From: Pseudomonadota bacterium
GTDB taxonomy: Bacteria > Pseudomonadota > Gammaproteobacteria > Ga0077536
Assembly (NCBI GenBank): GCA_016719885.1
Contig: JADJYF010000010.1
Location: 124,001 to 188,000, forward strand
Length of the DNA: 64,000 nucleotides
Reading direction: 5' to 3'
This document shows, piece by piece, positions 25,950-38,889 of this stretch. The notes below the pieces were generated by a model. The model worked only from the letters and a program-made list of their open reading frames with translations, searched no databases and was not told the DNA's origin. Position 1 is the stretch's first letter; each line of letters starts with the position of its first letter. A program made the position numbers and the translations under genes.

Positions 25950-28046
25950 CTAACTTCTCTTGATGACTGCTTCAGCAATGTTGCTGGGAGCTTCGGCATA
26001 ACGCGCGAACTCCATGGAATACGTGGCGCGCCCCTGCGTCGCCGAGCGCAGATCGGTGGCGTAGCCGAACATCTCGGCCAGCGGCACTTCCGCGCGAATC
26101 ACCGCACCGGCCGGCGATTCATCGGTGCCATGCAGCACGCCACGACGGCGGCTGAGGTCACCGTTGACCGTGCCCATGTACTCGTCCGGGGTCACGATCT
26201 CGACGCTCATCAAGGGCTCGAGCAGCACGGGTTTGGCCTCGCGCATGCCTTCCTTGAAACCAATCGAGCCGGCGATCTTGAACGCCATTTCGTTGGAATC
26301 AACGTCGTGGTAGGAGCCGTCATGCAACGTGACCTTGACGTCCACCACCGGGTAACCAGCCAGCACGCCGTTGGCGAGCGCTTCCTGGATACCCTTCTGT
26401 ACCGCCGGAATGAATTCCTTCGGCACCACACCGCCGACGATGCCATTGACGAATTCGAAGCCCGATCCCTGCGGCGCCGGTTCCAGCTTCAGCACCACGT
26501 GACCGTACTGGCCACGGCCGCCGCTCTGGCGCACGAACTTGCCTTCCGCATTCTCGACCACCGCCTTGATGGTCTCGCGGTAGGCGACCTGCGGCTTGCC
26601 GACGTTGGCATCGACCTTGAACTCGCGACGCATGCGATCAACGATGATTTCGAGGTGCAGCTCGCCCATGCCGGAAATGATGATCTGACCGGACTCTTCG
26701 TCGGTCGCGACCCGGAACGACGGGTCTTCGGCGGCGAGCTTCGAGAGCGCCACGCCCATCTTTTCCTGGTCGGCCTTGGTCTTCGGCTCGACGGCGACAG
26801 CGATCACCGGATCCGGGAACTCCATGCGCTCGAGCGTGATTACCTTGTCGGTGTCACACAGGGTGTCACCGGTGGTGACATCCTTGAGGCCGACCGCGGC
26901 GGCGATATCGCCCGCGCATACGGCCTTGATCTCTTCGCGGCTGTTGGCGTGCATCTGCAGGATGCGGCCAAAGCGCTCTTTCTTGCCCTTGATCGGGTTG
27001 TACACCGTGTCACCCGACTTCACGACGCCCGAGTAGACGCGGAAGAAGGACAGGGTACCGACGAAAGGGTCGGTCGCAATCTTGAATGCCAGGGCCGCGA
27101 ACGGCGCATCGTCGGAAGCCGGGCGCGTATCTTCGCTGGTGCCGTCTTCCGCCAGGCCCTTGATGGCCGGCACGTCCACCGGCGCGGGCAGGTATTCCAC
27201 CACCGCGTCGAGCAGGGCCTGCACGCCCTTGTTCTTGAAGGCCGAACCACACAGCACCGGCACGATTTCGTTGTTCAGGGTGCGCTTGCGCAGCCCGGCC
27301 TTGATCTCTTCGATGCTGAGGGCTTGGCCATCGAGGTACTTTTCGGTCAGTTCCTCGGAAGCTTCGGCCGCCGCCTCGACCAGCGCTTCGCGCAGGGTCT
27401 TGCAGGTCTCGAGCTCCGCCGCGCCGATTTCGCGTTCTTCGAAGCGCATGCCGAGCGTCGCTTCGTCCCAGTAGATGGCCTTCATCTTCAGCAGGTCGAT
27501 GACGCCTTCGAAACTGTCTTCCGAGCCGATCGGAAACTGCACCGGCACCGGGTTGCCGCCCAGGCGGCTGCGGATCTGGCCGACCACGCGCAGGAAGTCG
27601 GCGCCGGCGCGGTCCATCTTGTTCACGAACGCGAGGCGCGGCACGCCATACTTATTGGCCTGGCGCCACACCGTCTCGGACTGCGGCTCGACACCGCCCA
27701 CCGCGCAGAACACGCCCACCGCGCCGTCCAGCACGCGCAACGAACGCTCAACTTCAATGGTGAAATCGACATGCCCGGGGGTGTCGATGATGTTGATGCG
27801 ATGCTGCGGGAACTGCTTGTCCATGCCTTCCCAGAAGCAGGTGGTGGCCGCGGAGGTGATGGTGATACCCCGCTCCTGTTCCTGCTCCATCCAGTCCATG
27901 ACGGCCGCGCCGTCGTGGACTTCACCGATCTTGTGCGACACCCCGGTGTAGTAAAGGATGCGCTCGGTGGTCGTGGTCTTGCCCGCGTCGATATGCGCCA
28001 TGATCCCGATATTTCGGTAGCGTTCGATGGGCGTATTGCGGGCCAC
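25950..28046 (-). CDS. fusA: Elongation factor G
   Basis: This 698-residue translocase GTPase starts with GTG (MARNTPIERYRNIGIMAHID). It has the P loop AHIDAGKTT, the switch II motif DTPGHVDF and the NKMD guanine-specificity motif, followed by the domain II-V regions expected for EF-G. The order rpsL-rpsG-fusA-tuf is the canonical str operon. Fusidic-acid resistance changes could not be assessed reliably by eye. Confidence 0.98.
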   Translation of the reverse strand: MARNTPIERYRNIGIMAHIDAGKTTTTERILYYTGVSHKIGEVHDGAAVMDWMEQEQERGITITSAATTCFWEGMDKQFPQHRINIIDTPGHVDFTIEVERSLRVLDGAVGVFCAVGGVEPQSETVWRQANKYGVPRLAFVNKMDRAGADFLRVVGQIRSRLGGNPVPVQFPIGSEDSFEGVIDLLKMKAIYWDEATLGMRFEEREIGAAELETCKTLREALVEAAAEASEELTEKYLDGQALSIEEIKAGLRKRTLNNEIVPVLCGSAFKNKGVQALLDAVVEYLPAPVDVPAIKGLAEDGTSEDTRPASDDAPFAALAFKIATDPFVGTLSFFRVYSGVVKSGDTVYNPIKGKKERFGRILQMHANSREEIKAVCAGDIAAAVGLKDVTTGDTLCDTDKVITLERMEFPDPVIAVAVEPKTKADQEKMGVALSKLAAEDPSFRVATDEESGQIIISGMGELHLEIIVDRMRREFKVDANVGKPQVAYRETIKAVVENAEGKFVRQSGGRGQYGHVVLKLEPAPQGSGFEFVNGIVGGVVPKEFIPAVQKGIQEALANGVLAGYPVVDVKVTLHDGSYHDVDSNEMAFKIAGSIGFKEGMREAKPVLLEPLMSVEIVTPDEYMGTVNGDLSRRRGVLHGTDESPAGAVIRAEVPLAEMFGYATDLRSATQGRATYSMEFARYAEAPSNIAEAVIKRS

Positions 28047-28072
28047 GGCGGTTTACTCGACGATTCCGAGGC

Positions 28073-28543
28073 TTACCAGCGGTAGTGCGAGAACGCGCGG
28101 TTGGCTTCCGCCATCTTGTGCGTGTCTTCGCGCTTCTTCACGGCGGTGCCGCGGTTGTCGTAGGCCTCGACCATCTCGTTGGCGAGGCGCTGACCCATGG
28201 ATTTTTCGCTGCGCTTGCGCGCGGCATCGACCAGCCAGCGCATGGCCAGGGCCACGCGACGGTTGGGACGCACTTCGACCGGCACCTGGTAGGTGGCGCC
28301 GCCGACGCGGCGGGACTTCACTTCCACCTTGGGCTCGACGTTCTCGAGCGCCTGCTTGAAGACGTCGAGAGCCTGGCCCTTGCCGCGGTGCTCCACTTCC
28401 GACAGCGCGCCGTAGACGATCTTTTCGGCGACGGCCTTCTTGCCGCGCGACATGACCATGTTGATGAACTTGGCCACCGTGCGATCCCCGTATTTCGGAT
28501 CCGGCAGGATTTCGCGTTTGGAAGCAACGTGACGTCGAGACAT
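28073..28543 (-). CDS. rpsG: 30S ribosomal protein S7
   Basis: A 156-residue S7, head assembly protein at the E site and, in E. coli, repressor of the str operon. MSRRHVASKREILPDPKYGD and RRVGGATYQVPVEVRPNRR are diagnostic. The rpsL-rpsG gap is only 35 bp, shorter than the E. coli region carrying the S7 operator, so that control may be altered (inference). Confidence 0.97.
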   Translation of the reverse strand: MSRRHVASKREILPDPKYGDRTVAKFINMVMSRGKKAVAEKIVYGALSEVEHRGKGQALDVFKQALENVEPKVEVKSRRVGGATYQVPVEVRPNRRVALAMRWLVDAARKRSEKSMGQRLANEMVEAYDNRGTAVKKREDTHKMAEANRAFSHYRW

Positions 28544-28578
28544 CGTATTCGCCCTGAATTAGCGGTTCTTTTAGGGAT

Positions 28579-28953
28579 TTAGGCTTTGGGACGCTTGGCG
28601 CCGTACTTGGAGCGTCCCTGGCGGCGTGCGGTGACGCCGGAGGTATCGAGCGTGCCGCGCACCGTGTGGTAGCGGACACCGGGCAGGTCTTTGACACGAC
28701 CGCCGCGAATCAGAATGACCGAGTGCTCCTGAAGGTTGTGCCCTTCGCCACCGATATAGGTGGTGACTTCCTGACCATTGGTCAGGCGGACGCGAGCCAC
28801 TTTGCGCAGCGCCGAGTTCGGCTTCTTGGGCGTGGTGGTGTAAACGCGCGTGCATACGCCCCGCTTCTGCGGGCAGGCCTCGAGGGCCGGGACGTTGCTC
28901 TTCTCGGCCTTACGCCGACGCGGTTTGCGCACTAATTGATTTATTGTCGCCAT
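28579..28953 (-). CDS. rpsL: 30S ribosomal protein S12
   Basis: A 124-residue S12 of the decoding centre. Both streptomycin-sensitive lysines are present, in TTPKKPNSALRK and in GRVKDLPGVRYH, as is the aspartate methylthiolated by RimO. I start at MATINQLVRKPRRR (28953), preceded by GAAGG; the frame extends 38 codons upstream without support. The 5' leader to the consensus promoter at 29137-29166 is about 175 nt and contains an intrinsic terminator. Confidence 0.97.
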   Translation of the reverse strand: MATINQLVRKPRRRKAEKSNVPALEACPQKRGVCTRVYTTTPKKPNSALRKVARVRLTNGQEVTTYIGGEGHNLQEHSVILIRGGRVKDLPGVRYHTVRGTLDTSGVTARRQGRSKYGAKRPKA

Positions 28954-29091
28954 GGCCTTCAGCGCTCTTCGGTAGTTCCGATTGTTAAACAGCAAAACTT
29001 TCAGCGTCGTCAGTCCACCCTGGTGCGTTGAGAACGCCGGGGTCTGGCCCACCGAGGGCGGGTCCAAGTTTGGTTAGGAAAACGACGGAGG
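28954..29091 (-). other. rpsL 5' leader between rpoC terminator and rpsL
   Basis: This 138-bp untranslated stretch lies between the rpoC/rpsL terminator and the rpsL start. A weak candidate promoter (CTGACG, 18 bp, TTTAAC) is visible on the minus strand at about 28985-29014, much poorer than the one upstream of the terminator. No riboswitch is recognised. Confidence 0.4.
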
Positions 29092-29127
29092 AAAAAAACG
29101 ACAGGGAGGTTTTCACCTGCCTGTCGT
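29092..29127 (-). terminator. Intrinsic terminator between rpoC and rpsL
   Basis: On the minus strand ACGACAGG pairs with CCTGTCGT (8 bp). A C-C mismatch and then AGGT/ACCT close a GAAA tetraloop, and a run of six to seven T follows. It is the natural rpoC terminator, but it also lies immediately downstream of a consensus promoter whose start point should fall at about 29130. Confidence 0.85.
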
Positions 29128-29129
29128 AG

Positions 29130-29154
29130 AAGCGGGATTATAGGGATCCCGCTT
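29130..29154. repeat. 9-bp inverted repeat spanning the -10 box of the rpsL promoter
   Basis: AAGCGGGAT and its complement ATCCCGCTT are separated by 7 bp. The TATAAT box at 29137-29142 overlaps one arm and the loop, and the repeat ends about where transcription should begin. It could be an operator or an RNA hairpin at the end of the rpoC message. It is not followed by a U-tract. Confidence 0.6.
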
Positions 29155-29166
29155 TCGTCGTGTCAA
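29137..29166 (-). promoter_or_regulatory. Consensus sigma-70 promoter (str operon, upstream of rpsL)
   Basis: On the minus strand TTGACA (29161-29166) and TATAAT (29137-29142) both match the consensus perfectly, with an 18-bp spacer. The -35 box starts 7 bp after the rpoC stop codon. The sequence after the -10 is CCCGCTT, a GC-rich discriminator of the type seen at stringently controlled promoters. Confidence 0.85.
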
Positions 29167-29173
29167 CGCTTAG

Positions 29174-33412
<4,239 letters not shown>

Positions 33413-33455
33413 TACTCCTTAAACAGCGAAACGCGCCGAATATCCGGTTGAAGCC

Positions 33456-36400
33456 TTATTCGTGTTCCAGTTCGATGTCGATGCCCAACGAGCGCATCTC
33501 TTTCAACAGAACATTGAACGATTCGGGCATACCCGCTTCCATCTTGTGATCGCCGTCCACGATGTTCTTGTACATCTTGGTGCGACCGTTGACGTCGTCG
33601 GATTTGACCGTGAGCATTTCCTGCAAGGTGTAGGCAGCACCATAGGCCTCGAGCGCCCACACTTCCATTTCACCGAAACGCTGGCCACCGAACTGCGCCT
33701 TGCCACCCAGCGGCTGCTGAGTAACGAGGCTGTACGGGCCAGTCGAGCGCGCGTGCATCTTGTCGTCGACCAAGTGGTTCAACTTCAGGATGTACATGTA
33801 ACCGACAGTCACCTGGCGCTCGAAGGCATCGCCGGTGCGACCGTCGTAGAGCGTGGTCTGGCCCGAGCGCGGCAGCCCGGCCAGTTCCAGCATGTTCTTG
33901 ATCTCTTCCTCCTTGGCGCCGTCGAACACCGGCGTCGCCATCGGCACGCCGTGGCGCAGGTTGGAACACAGACCGACCACATCGTCGTCCGTCAGCGTGT
34001 CGAGCGCTTCCTTCTGGCCGCTGGTGTTGTAGACCTTGCCCAGGAACTCGCGAATCTCCGGCATGCCGGCCATGCGATCGACCATCTCGCCGATACGCAA
34101 GCCAAGACCCCGCGCCGCCCAGCCAAGATGGGTTTCGAGCACCTGGCCGACGTTCATGCGCGAAGGCACGCCGAGCGGATTGAGCACCACGTCGACCGGG
34201 GTGCCGTCTTCCATGTAGGGCATGTCTTCGATCGGCACGATCATCGAGACCACGCCCTTGTTGCCGTGGCGGCCGGCCATCTTGTCGCCGGGCTGCATGC
34301 GGCGCTTCACGGCGAGGTAGACCTTGGCCATCTTGAGCACGCCGGGCGCAAGATCGTCGCCCGAGGTCAGCTTGGCCTTCTTCTCGCTGAACTGCTTATC
34401 GAAGTCTTCGCGGTAGTTTTCGATCTGACCGGCGAGCTGCTCGAGCTGCTCGTTGGTGGTGTCGTCCTTGATGCGCAGATCGAACCACTTGCCGCGATCG
34501 ACTTCCGACAACATCTGCTTGGTGATCTTGGCGCCGCCCTTCATCTGGCCCGGGCCCTTGTCGGCAATCTTGCCGGTCACCAGGCGCTCGACGCGCTCGT
34601 AGATATCGTCTTCGAGGATCTTGAACTGGTCGTCCAGATCCTTCTTCACGCGCGCAATTTCGGCGCTTTCGATTTCACGCGCGCGGGCGTCCTTCGGGAT
34701 GCCGTCACGGGTGAAGACCTGCACGTCGATGACGGTACCGCTCATGCCTGACGGCACGCGCAGCGAGGTGTCCTTCACGTCCGAGGCCTTCTCACCGAAG
34801 ATCGCGCGCAAGAGCTTTTCTTCCGGGGTGAGCTGAGTCTCGCCCTTGGGCGTGACCTTGCCGACCAGGATGTCACCCGGGTGCACTTCGGCGCCGATGT
34901 AGACAATGCCCGATTCGTCGAGCTTGGAGAGCGCACTCTCGCTGACATTCGGGATGTCGGACGAAATCTCTTCCGGCCCGAGCTTGGTGTCGCGCGCCAC
35001 GCAGGTCAGTTCTTCGATGTGAATCGAAGTGAAGCGGTCTTCCTGCACCACGCGCTCCGAGATCAGGATCGAGTCCTCGAAGTTGTAGCCGTTCCAGGGC
35101 ATGAACGCGACCAGCATGTTCTGGCCGAGCGCCAGTTCGCCAAGATCGGTCGAGGGGCCGTCGGCCAGCACGTCGCCCTTGGCAATCTTGTCGCCGAGCT
35201 TCACCAGCGGGCGCTGGTTGATGCAGGTGTTCTGGTTGGAACGGGTGTACTTGGTCAGGTTGTAGATGTCGACGCCCGACTCACCGGCGCTGGTCTCGTC
35301 GTCATTGACGCGCACCACGATGCGCGCAGCGTCCACGGCGTAGACTTCGCCGCCGCGCAGGGCAACGACCGTCACACCGGAATCCTTGGCTACCGCACGC
35401 TCGATGCCGGTGCCCACCAGCGGCTTGTCGGCACGCAGGGTCGGCACAGCCTGACGCTGCATGTTCGAACCCATCAGGGCGCGGTTGGCGTCGTCATGTT
35501 CGAGGAACGGGATCAAGGCCGCGGCGACCGATACGATCTGACGCGGCGAGACGTCCATGTATTGCACGCGCTCCGGCGAAGCGAGCGTGAATTCATTCAG
35601 GTGACGCGACGACACCAGGCCATCGATGAGGCGACCTGCGGCATCGAGCGTGGCATTGGCCTGCGCGATCACGTACTGGCCTTCTTCGATCGCCGACAGG
35701 TATTCGATCCTGTCGGTGGCCACGCCGCTCTCGACCTTGCGATAGGGCGTTTCCAGGAAGCCGTACTGGTTGGTGCGGGCGTAGACCGCCAACGAATTGA
35801 TGAGACCGATGTTCGGACCTTCCGGCGTTTCAATCGGGCACACGCGGCCGTAATGGGTCGGATGCACGTCGCGCACTTCGAAGCCGGCGCGTTCGCGGGT
35901 CAGACCGCCCGGCCCAAGCGCGGAAACGCGGCGCTTATGCGTGACTTCCGACAGCGGGTTGTTCTGATCCATGAACTGCGAGAGCTGGCTGGAGCCGAAG
36001 AACTCCTTGATCACCGCCGACACCGGCTTGGCGTTGATGAGTTCCTGCGGCATGTAGCCTTCCGATTCGGCCAGCGACAGGCGCTCCTTGACCGCGCGTT
36101 CGACGCGCACCAGGCCGACGCGGAACTGGTTTTCGGCCATTTCGCCGACGCTGCGCACGCGACGGTTGCCGAGATGGTCGATGTCGTCGACGCTGCCGTT
36201 GCCATTGCGGATGTCGATGAGGACACGCAGCACATCGGTGATGTCCTTCTCGTTCAAGACGCCGCTGCCGGTAACTTCCTGACGGCCGACGCGACGGTTG
36301 AACTTCATGCGACCGACCGCCGACAAGTCATAGCGGTCTTCGGTGAAGAACAGGTTCTTGAACAGGTTTTCGGCCGCTTCCTTGGTCGGCGGCTCGCCGG

Positions 36401-37532
36401 GACGCATCATGCGGTAGATTTCGACCTGCGCCTCGAGCGGCGTGTTGGTCGGGTCGACGCGTAACGTTTCGGAAATATAGGCCCCGTGATCGAGATCGTT
36501 GGCGAAGATGGTCTCGAGTTCGCTGACGTCGAGCTTGGTCAGCTTGGCCAGCAGGTCTTCGGAGATCTCGTCGTTGGCATTGGCCACGACTTCGCCCGTG
36601 CTCTTGTCGACCACGTCGCGCGCAAGTGTCTTGCCGACCAGGAAGCTGCGCGGCACCGTGATCTCGGTGATACCGCGCTGTTGGATCTCACGAGTATGGC
36701 GCGCGGTGATGCGGCGGTCCGCTTCGACCAGGACGTTGCCGTCGGAATCAATGAGGTCGAATTCCAAGGTCTCACCGCGCAAGCGCTCCGGCACCAGGTG
36801 CACGCGCACCTGCTCGCCGTCGAGGATGAAAGTGTCACGCTCGAAAAAAGTTTCCAGCATCTGCTGGGTGGAAAAGCCCAAGGCGCGCAACAACACGGTG
36901 GCCGGCAGCTTGCGCCGGCGATCGATACGCACGTAGACGTGATCCTTGGGATCGAATTCGAAATCGAGCCACGAACCGCGATAGGGAATGACGCGGGCCG
37001 AGAACAACAGCTTGCCCGAGGAATGGGTCTTGCCGCGGTCGTGATCGAAAAACACGCCCGGCGAACGATGCAACTGCGAAACGATGACGCGCTCGGTGCC
37101 ATTGATGACGAACGTGCCATTGGTGGTCATGAGCGGCAATTCGCCCATGTAGACTTCCTGCTCGCGAACATCCTTGATGACCTTGTCGGCGCCGGATTCC
37201 TTGTCATAGATCACGAGACGCACGGTCACGCGCAGGGATGCGGCGTAGGTCAGGCCACGCACCTGGCATTCCTTGACGTCGAACACAGGATCGCCGAGGC
37301 GATAGCTCACATACTCGAGTACGGCATTGCCGGAATAGGATTCGATCGGGAACACCGACTTGAAAGCCGCGTGCAGGCCCTGCTCGCTGCGCGCCTCGAC
37401 GGTGCACTCTTCCTGCAGGAAGCGCTTGTAGGACTCAATCTGGGTTTCGAGCAGATAGGGCACATCAAGAATCGGCGGAGTCTTGCTGAAATCCTTGCGG
37501 ATGCGCTTCTTCTCGGTATAGGTATAGGCCAT
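33456..37532 (-). CDS. rpoB: DNA-directed RNA polymerase beta subunit
   Basis: This 1358-residue subunit (1342 in E. coli) begins MAYTYTEKKRIRKDFSKTPP at 37532; a start 15 codons earlier is open but lacks support. The rifampicin pocket FGSSQLSQFMDQNNPLSE followed by THKRRVSALGPGG has the wild-type residues at the usual resistance positions, predicting sensitivity. The C-terminal region ALEAYGAAYTLQEMLTVKSD contacts beta'. It follows rplL with a 166-bp gap holding a long hairpin. Confidence 0.98.
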   Translation of the reverse strand: MAYTYTEKKRIRKDFSKTPPILDVPYLLETQIESYKRFLQEECTVEARSEQGLHAAFKSVFPIESYSGNAVLEYVSYRLGDPVFDVKECQVRGLTYAASLRVTVRLVIYDKESGADKVIKDVREQEVYMGELPLMTTNGTFVINGTERVIVSQLHRSPGVFFDHDRGKTHSSGKLLFSARVIPYRGSWLDFEFDPKDHVYVRIDRRRKLPATVLLRALGFSTQQMLETFFERDTFILDGEQVRVHLVPERLRGETLEFDLIDSDGNVLVEADRRITARHTREIQQRGITEITVPRSFLVGKTLARDVVDKSTGEVVANANDEISEDLLAKLTKLDVSELETIFANDLDHGAYISETLRVDPTNTPLEAQVEIYRMMRPGEPPTKEAAENLFKNLFFTEDRYDLSAVGRMKFNRRVGRQEVTGSGVLNEKDITDVLRVLIDIRNGNGSVDDIDHLGNRRVRSVGEMAENQFRVGLVRVERAVKERLSLAESEGYMPQELINAKPVSAVIKEFFGSSQLSQFMDQNNPLSEVTHKRRVSALGPGGLTRERAGFEVRDVHPTHYGRVCPIETPEGPNIGLINSLAVYARTNQYGFLETPYRKVESGVATDRIEYLSAIEEGQYVIAQANATLDAAGRLIDGLVSSRHLNEFTLASPERVQYMDVSPRQIVSVAAALIPFLEHDDANRALMGSNMQRQAVPTLRADKPLVGTGIERAVAKDSGVTVVALRGGEVYAVDAARIVVRVNDDETSAGESGVDIYNLTKYTRSNQNTCINQRPLVKLGDKIAKGDVLADGPSTDLGELALGQNMLVAFMPWNGYNFEDSILISERVVQEDRFTSIHIEELTCVARDTKLGPEEISSDIPNVSESALSKLDESGIVYIGAEVHPGDILVGKVTPKGETQLTPEEKLLRAIFGEKASDVKDTSLRVPSGMSGTVIDVQVFTRDGIPKDARAREIESAEIARVKKDLDDQFKILEDDIYERVERLVTGKIADKGPGQMKGGAKITKQMLSEVDRGKWFDLRIKDDTTNEQLEQLAGQIENYREDFDKQFSEKKAKLTSGDDLAPGVLKMAKVYLAVKRRMQPGDKMAGRHGNKGVVSMIVPIEDMPYMEDGTPVDVVLNPLGVPSRMNVGQVLETHLGWAARGLGLRIGEMVDRMAGMPEIREFLGKVYNTSGQKEALDTLTDDDVVGLCSNLRHGVPMATPVFDGAKEEEIKNMLELAGLPRSGQTTLYDGRTGDAFERQVTVGYMYILKLNHLVDDKMHARSTGPYSLVTQQPLGGKAQFGGQRFGEMEVWALEAYGAAYTLQEMLTVKSDDVNGRTKMYKNIVDGDHKMEAGMPESFNVLLKEMRSLGIDIELEHE

Positions 37533-37620
37533 GGTGATTACCGTCCTGTTAAACCAGATTGCGTGTCTGCACGACAATGGGACCGTGCGCGACGACGTCG
37601 GTGCCGTGACGCGGGAAATG

Positions 37621-37660
37621 GAACACGGTCACGCGCTCGCGACGAGCGCGTGACCGGTTC
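37621..37660 (-). promoter_or_regulatory. Long hairpin in the rplL-rpoB spacer (candidate RNase III/attenuation site)
   Basis: CGGTCACGCGCTCG pairs perfectly with its complement over 14 bp around a 3-nt loop, and the stem extends by GAAC/GTTC past a single bulged base, giving about 18 bp. No U-tract follows. The rplL-rpoB spacer of E. coli contains an attenuator and an RNase III site at the same place; this hairpin is the positional counterpart (inference). Confidence 0.65.
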
Positions 37661-37698
37661 CCAATCTTCAACTTGCGGACTGACTGCAAGGCGAGGAA

Positions 37699-38076
37699 CT
37701 ACTTGAGTTCCACCGCCGCGCCAGCTTCTTCGAGCTGCTTCTTGATGCTGTCGGCTTCGGCCTTGTTTGCGCCTTCCTTGACGACGGACGGCACGCCTTC
37801 GACCATGTCCTTGGCTTCCTTCAGGCCGAGGCCCGTGATTGCGCGGACGGTCTTGATGACGTTGACCTTGTTTTCGCCGAAGCTGGTCATGACGACGTCG
37901 AATTCGTCCTTGACCTCTTCCTTGGCGCCACCGGCATCAGCCGCGACGGCCACGGTCGCAACCGCGGCGGCGGCGGACACGCCCCACTTCTCCTCGAGCA
38001 TGGAGACCAGTTCGGTCACCTCGAGGATGGTCATACCGCTAAGGGTTTCGACCAGTTCTTCTTTTGAAACTGCCAT
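37699..38076 (-). CDS. rplL: 50S ribosomal protein L7/L12
   Basis: A 125-residue L7/L12, the flexible stalk that recruits translation GTPases. It has an N-terminal dimerisation domain (MAVSKEELVETLSGMTILEV), an Ala/Val-rich hinge (residues about 34-50) and the C-terminal domain KVNVIKTVRAITGLGLKEAK. It lies 36 bp after rplJ; several copies per ribosome are expected, so an extra translation or transcription boost is normal here. Confidence 0.97.
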   Translation of the reverse strand: MAVSKEELVETLSGMTILEVTELVSMLEEKWGVSAAAAVATVAVAADAGGAKEEVKDEFDVVMTSFGENKVNVIKTVRAITGLGLKEAKDMVEGVPSVVKEGANKAEADSIKKQLEEAGAAVELK

Positions 38077-38112
38077 TTTAATGCTCTCCTAAAAACAGAT
38101 TGTGCAAACCAT

Positions 38113-38640
38113 TCAAGCGGACTGAAGCGACTCTTTGCGAGCCGCAAGCACACGCACAAACTGACCGGCCGGCTCCGCGAGGGTCCGAACCAGTTTCGTC
38201 TGCGGGGCCAGGAAGACCGAAAGAAGCTTGGAACGCGCCTCGTCGAGCGTCGGCAGGCTGGCCAGCAGTTCGAGATCCGAAGCGGGTCTCAACTCACCGG
38301 CGAAAGCCACGGCCTTGGTCACCAGCTTCGCGTTGTCCTTGGCGAAATCACGCACCAGTCGCGCGCCTGCACCGGGGTCTTCCATGGAAAACACCAGCAG
38401 CAGCGGACCCGTGAGGGAATCCTTCAGACATTCGAAGCTCGTGCCGTCGACCGCGCGACGTGCGAGCGTGTTCTTGACCACGCGCAGGTAGACACCGGTG
38501 CTGCGCGCCTTGGTGCGCAGCTGGGTCATCTGGGAGACGGTCAAGCCGATATACTCGGCGGCAACCGCGGCTTGCGCCGTGGCCGCCACTTCTTTCACTT
38601 CCGAAACAACCGCTTGTTTTTGCTGTAGGGTCAAACTCAT
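38113..38640 (-). CDS. rplJ: 50S ribosomal protein L10
   Basis: A 175-residue L10, the stalk base that binds L7/L12 dimers and 23S rRNA. MSLTLQQKQAVVSEVKEVAA and the SQMTQLRTKARSTGVYLRVV region are typical. In E. coli the L10-L12 complex represses its own mRNA leader. Here a 249-bp leader precedes the gene, compatible with that control. A GGGAGA site precedes the ATG. Confidence 0.97.
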   Translation of the reverse strand: MSLTLQQKQAVVSEVKEVAATAQAAVAAEYIGLTVSQMTQLRTKARSTGVYLRVVKNTLARRAVDGTSFECLKDSLTGPLLLVFSMEDPGAGARLVRDFAKDNAKLVTKAVAFAGELRPASDLELLASLPTLDEARSKLLSVFLAPQTKLVRTLAEPAGQFVRVLAARKESLQSA

Positions 38641-38889
38641 TGGTCATTTCTCCCGGTTAGATTCCGCCCCTCGGGGCAGTAATCGCACCATTTGCTGCCA
38701 GCACCACGATGAAGCGGCGATGGCAAGGTTTACGGCGTCCTAACCGGGCATCAATCTGCCCTTGGGGAACACCGTCTGCGCGGGCCGAAGCCGATTAACC
38801 ACACCTCACGGTGCGGACCCGCGGTCTTTGACGGCTGCCGGCTGACGCCGACAACCCAAAGTTCGTGAAATCCTTGACGACGAGCGCGC
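38641..38889 (-). promoter_or_regulatory. rplJL leader region (expected L10 autoregulatory leader)
   Basis: This 249-bp gap between rplA and rplJ is the longest untranslated stretch inside the supercluster. It contains a small GCCCC/GGGGC hairpin close to the rplJ ribosome binding site and other GC-rich arms. The position matches the L10-binding leader of E. coli, but I could not identify the binding site by eye, nor a clear promoter. Confidence 0.45.

Noticed and set aside
34881..36464. Antisense open frame of 527 codons inside rpoB
   Set aside because: Shadow of rpoB with no domain of its own.
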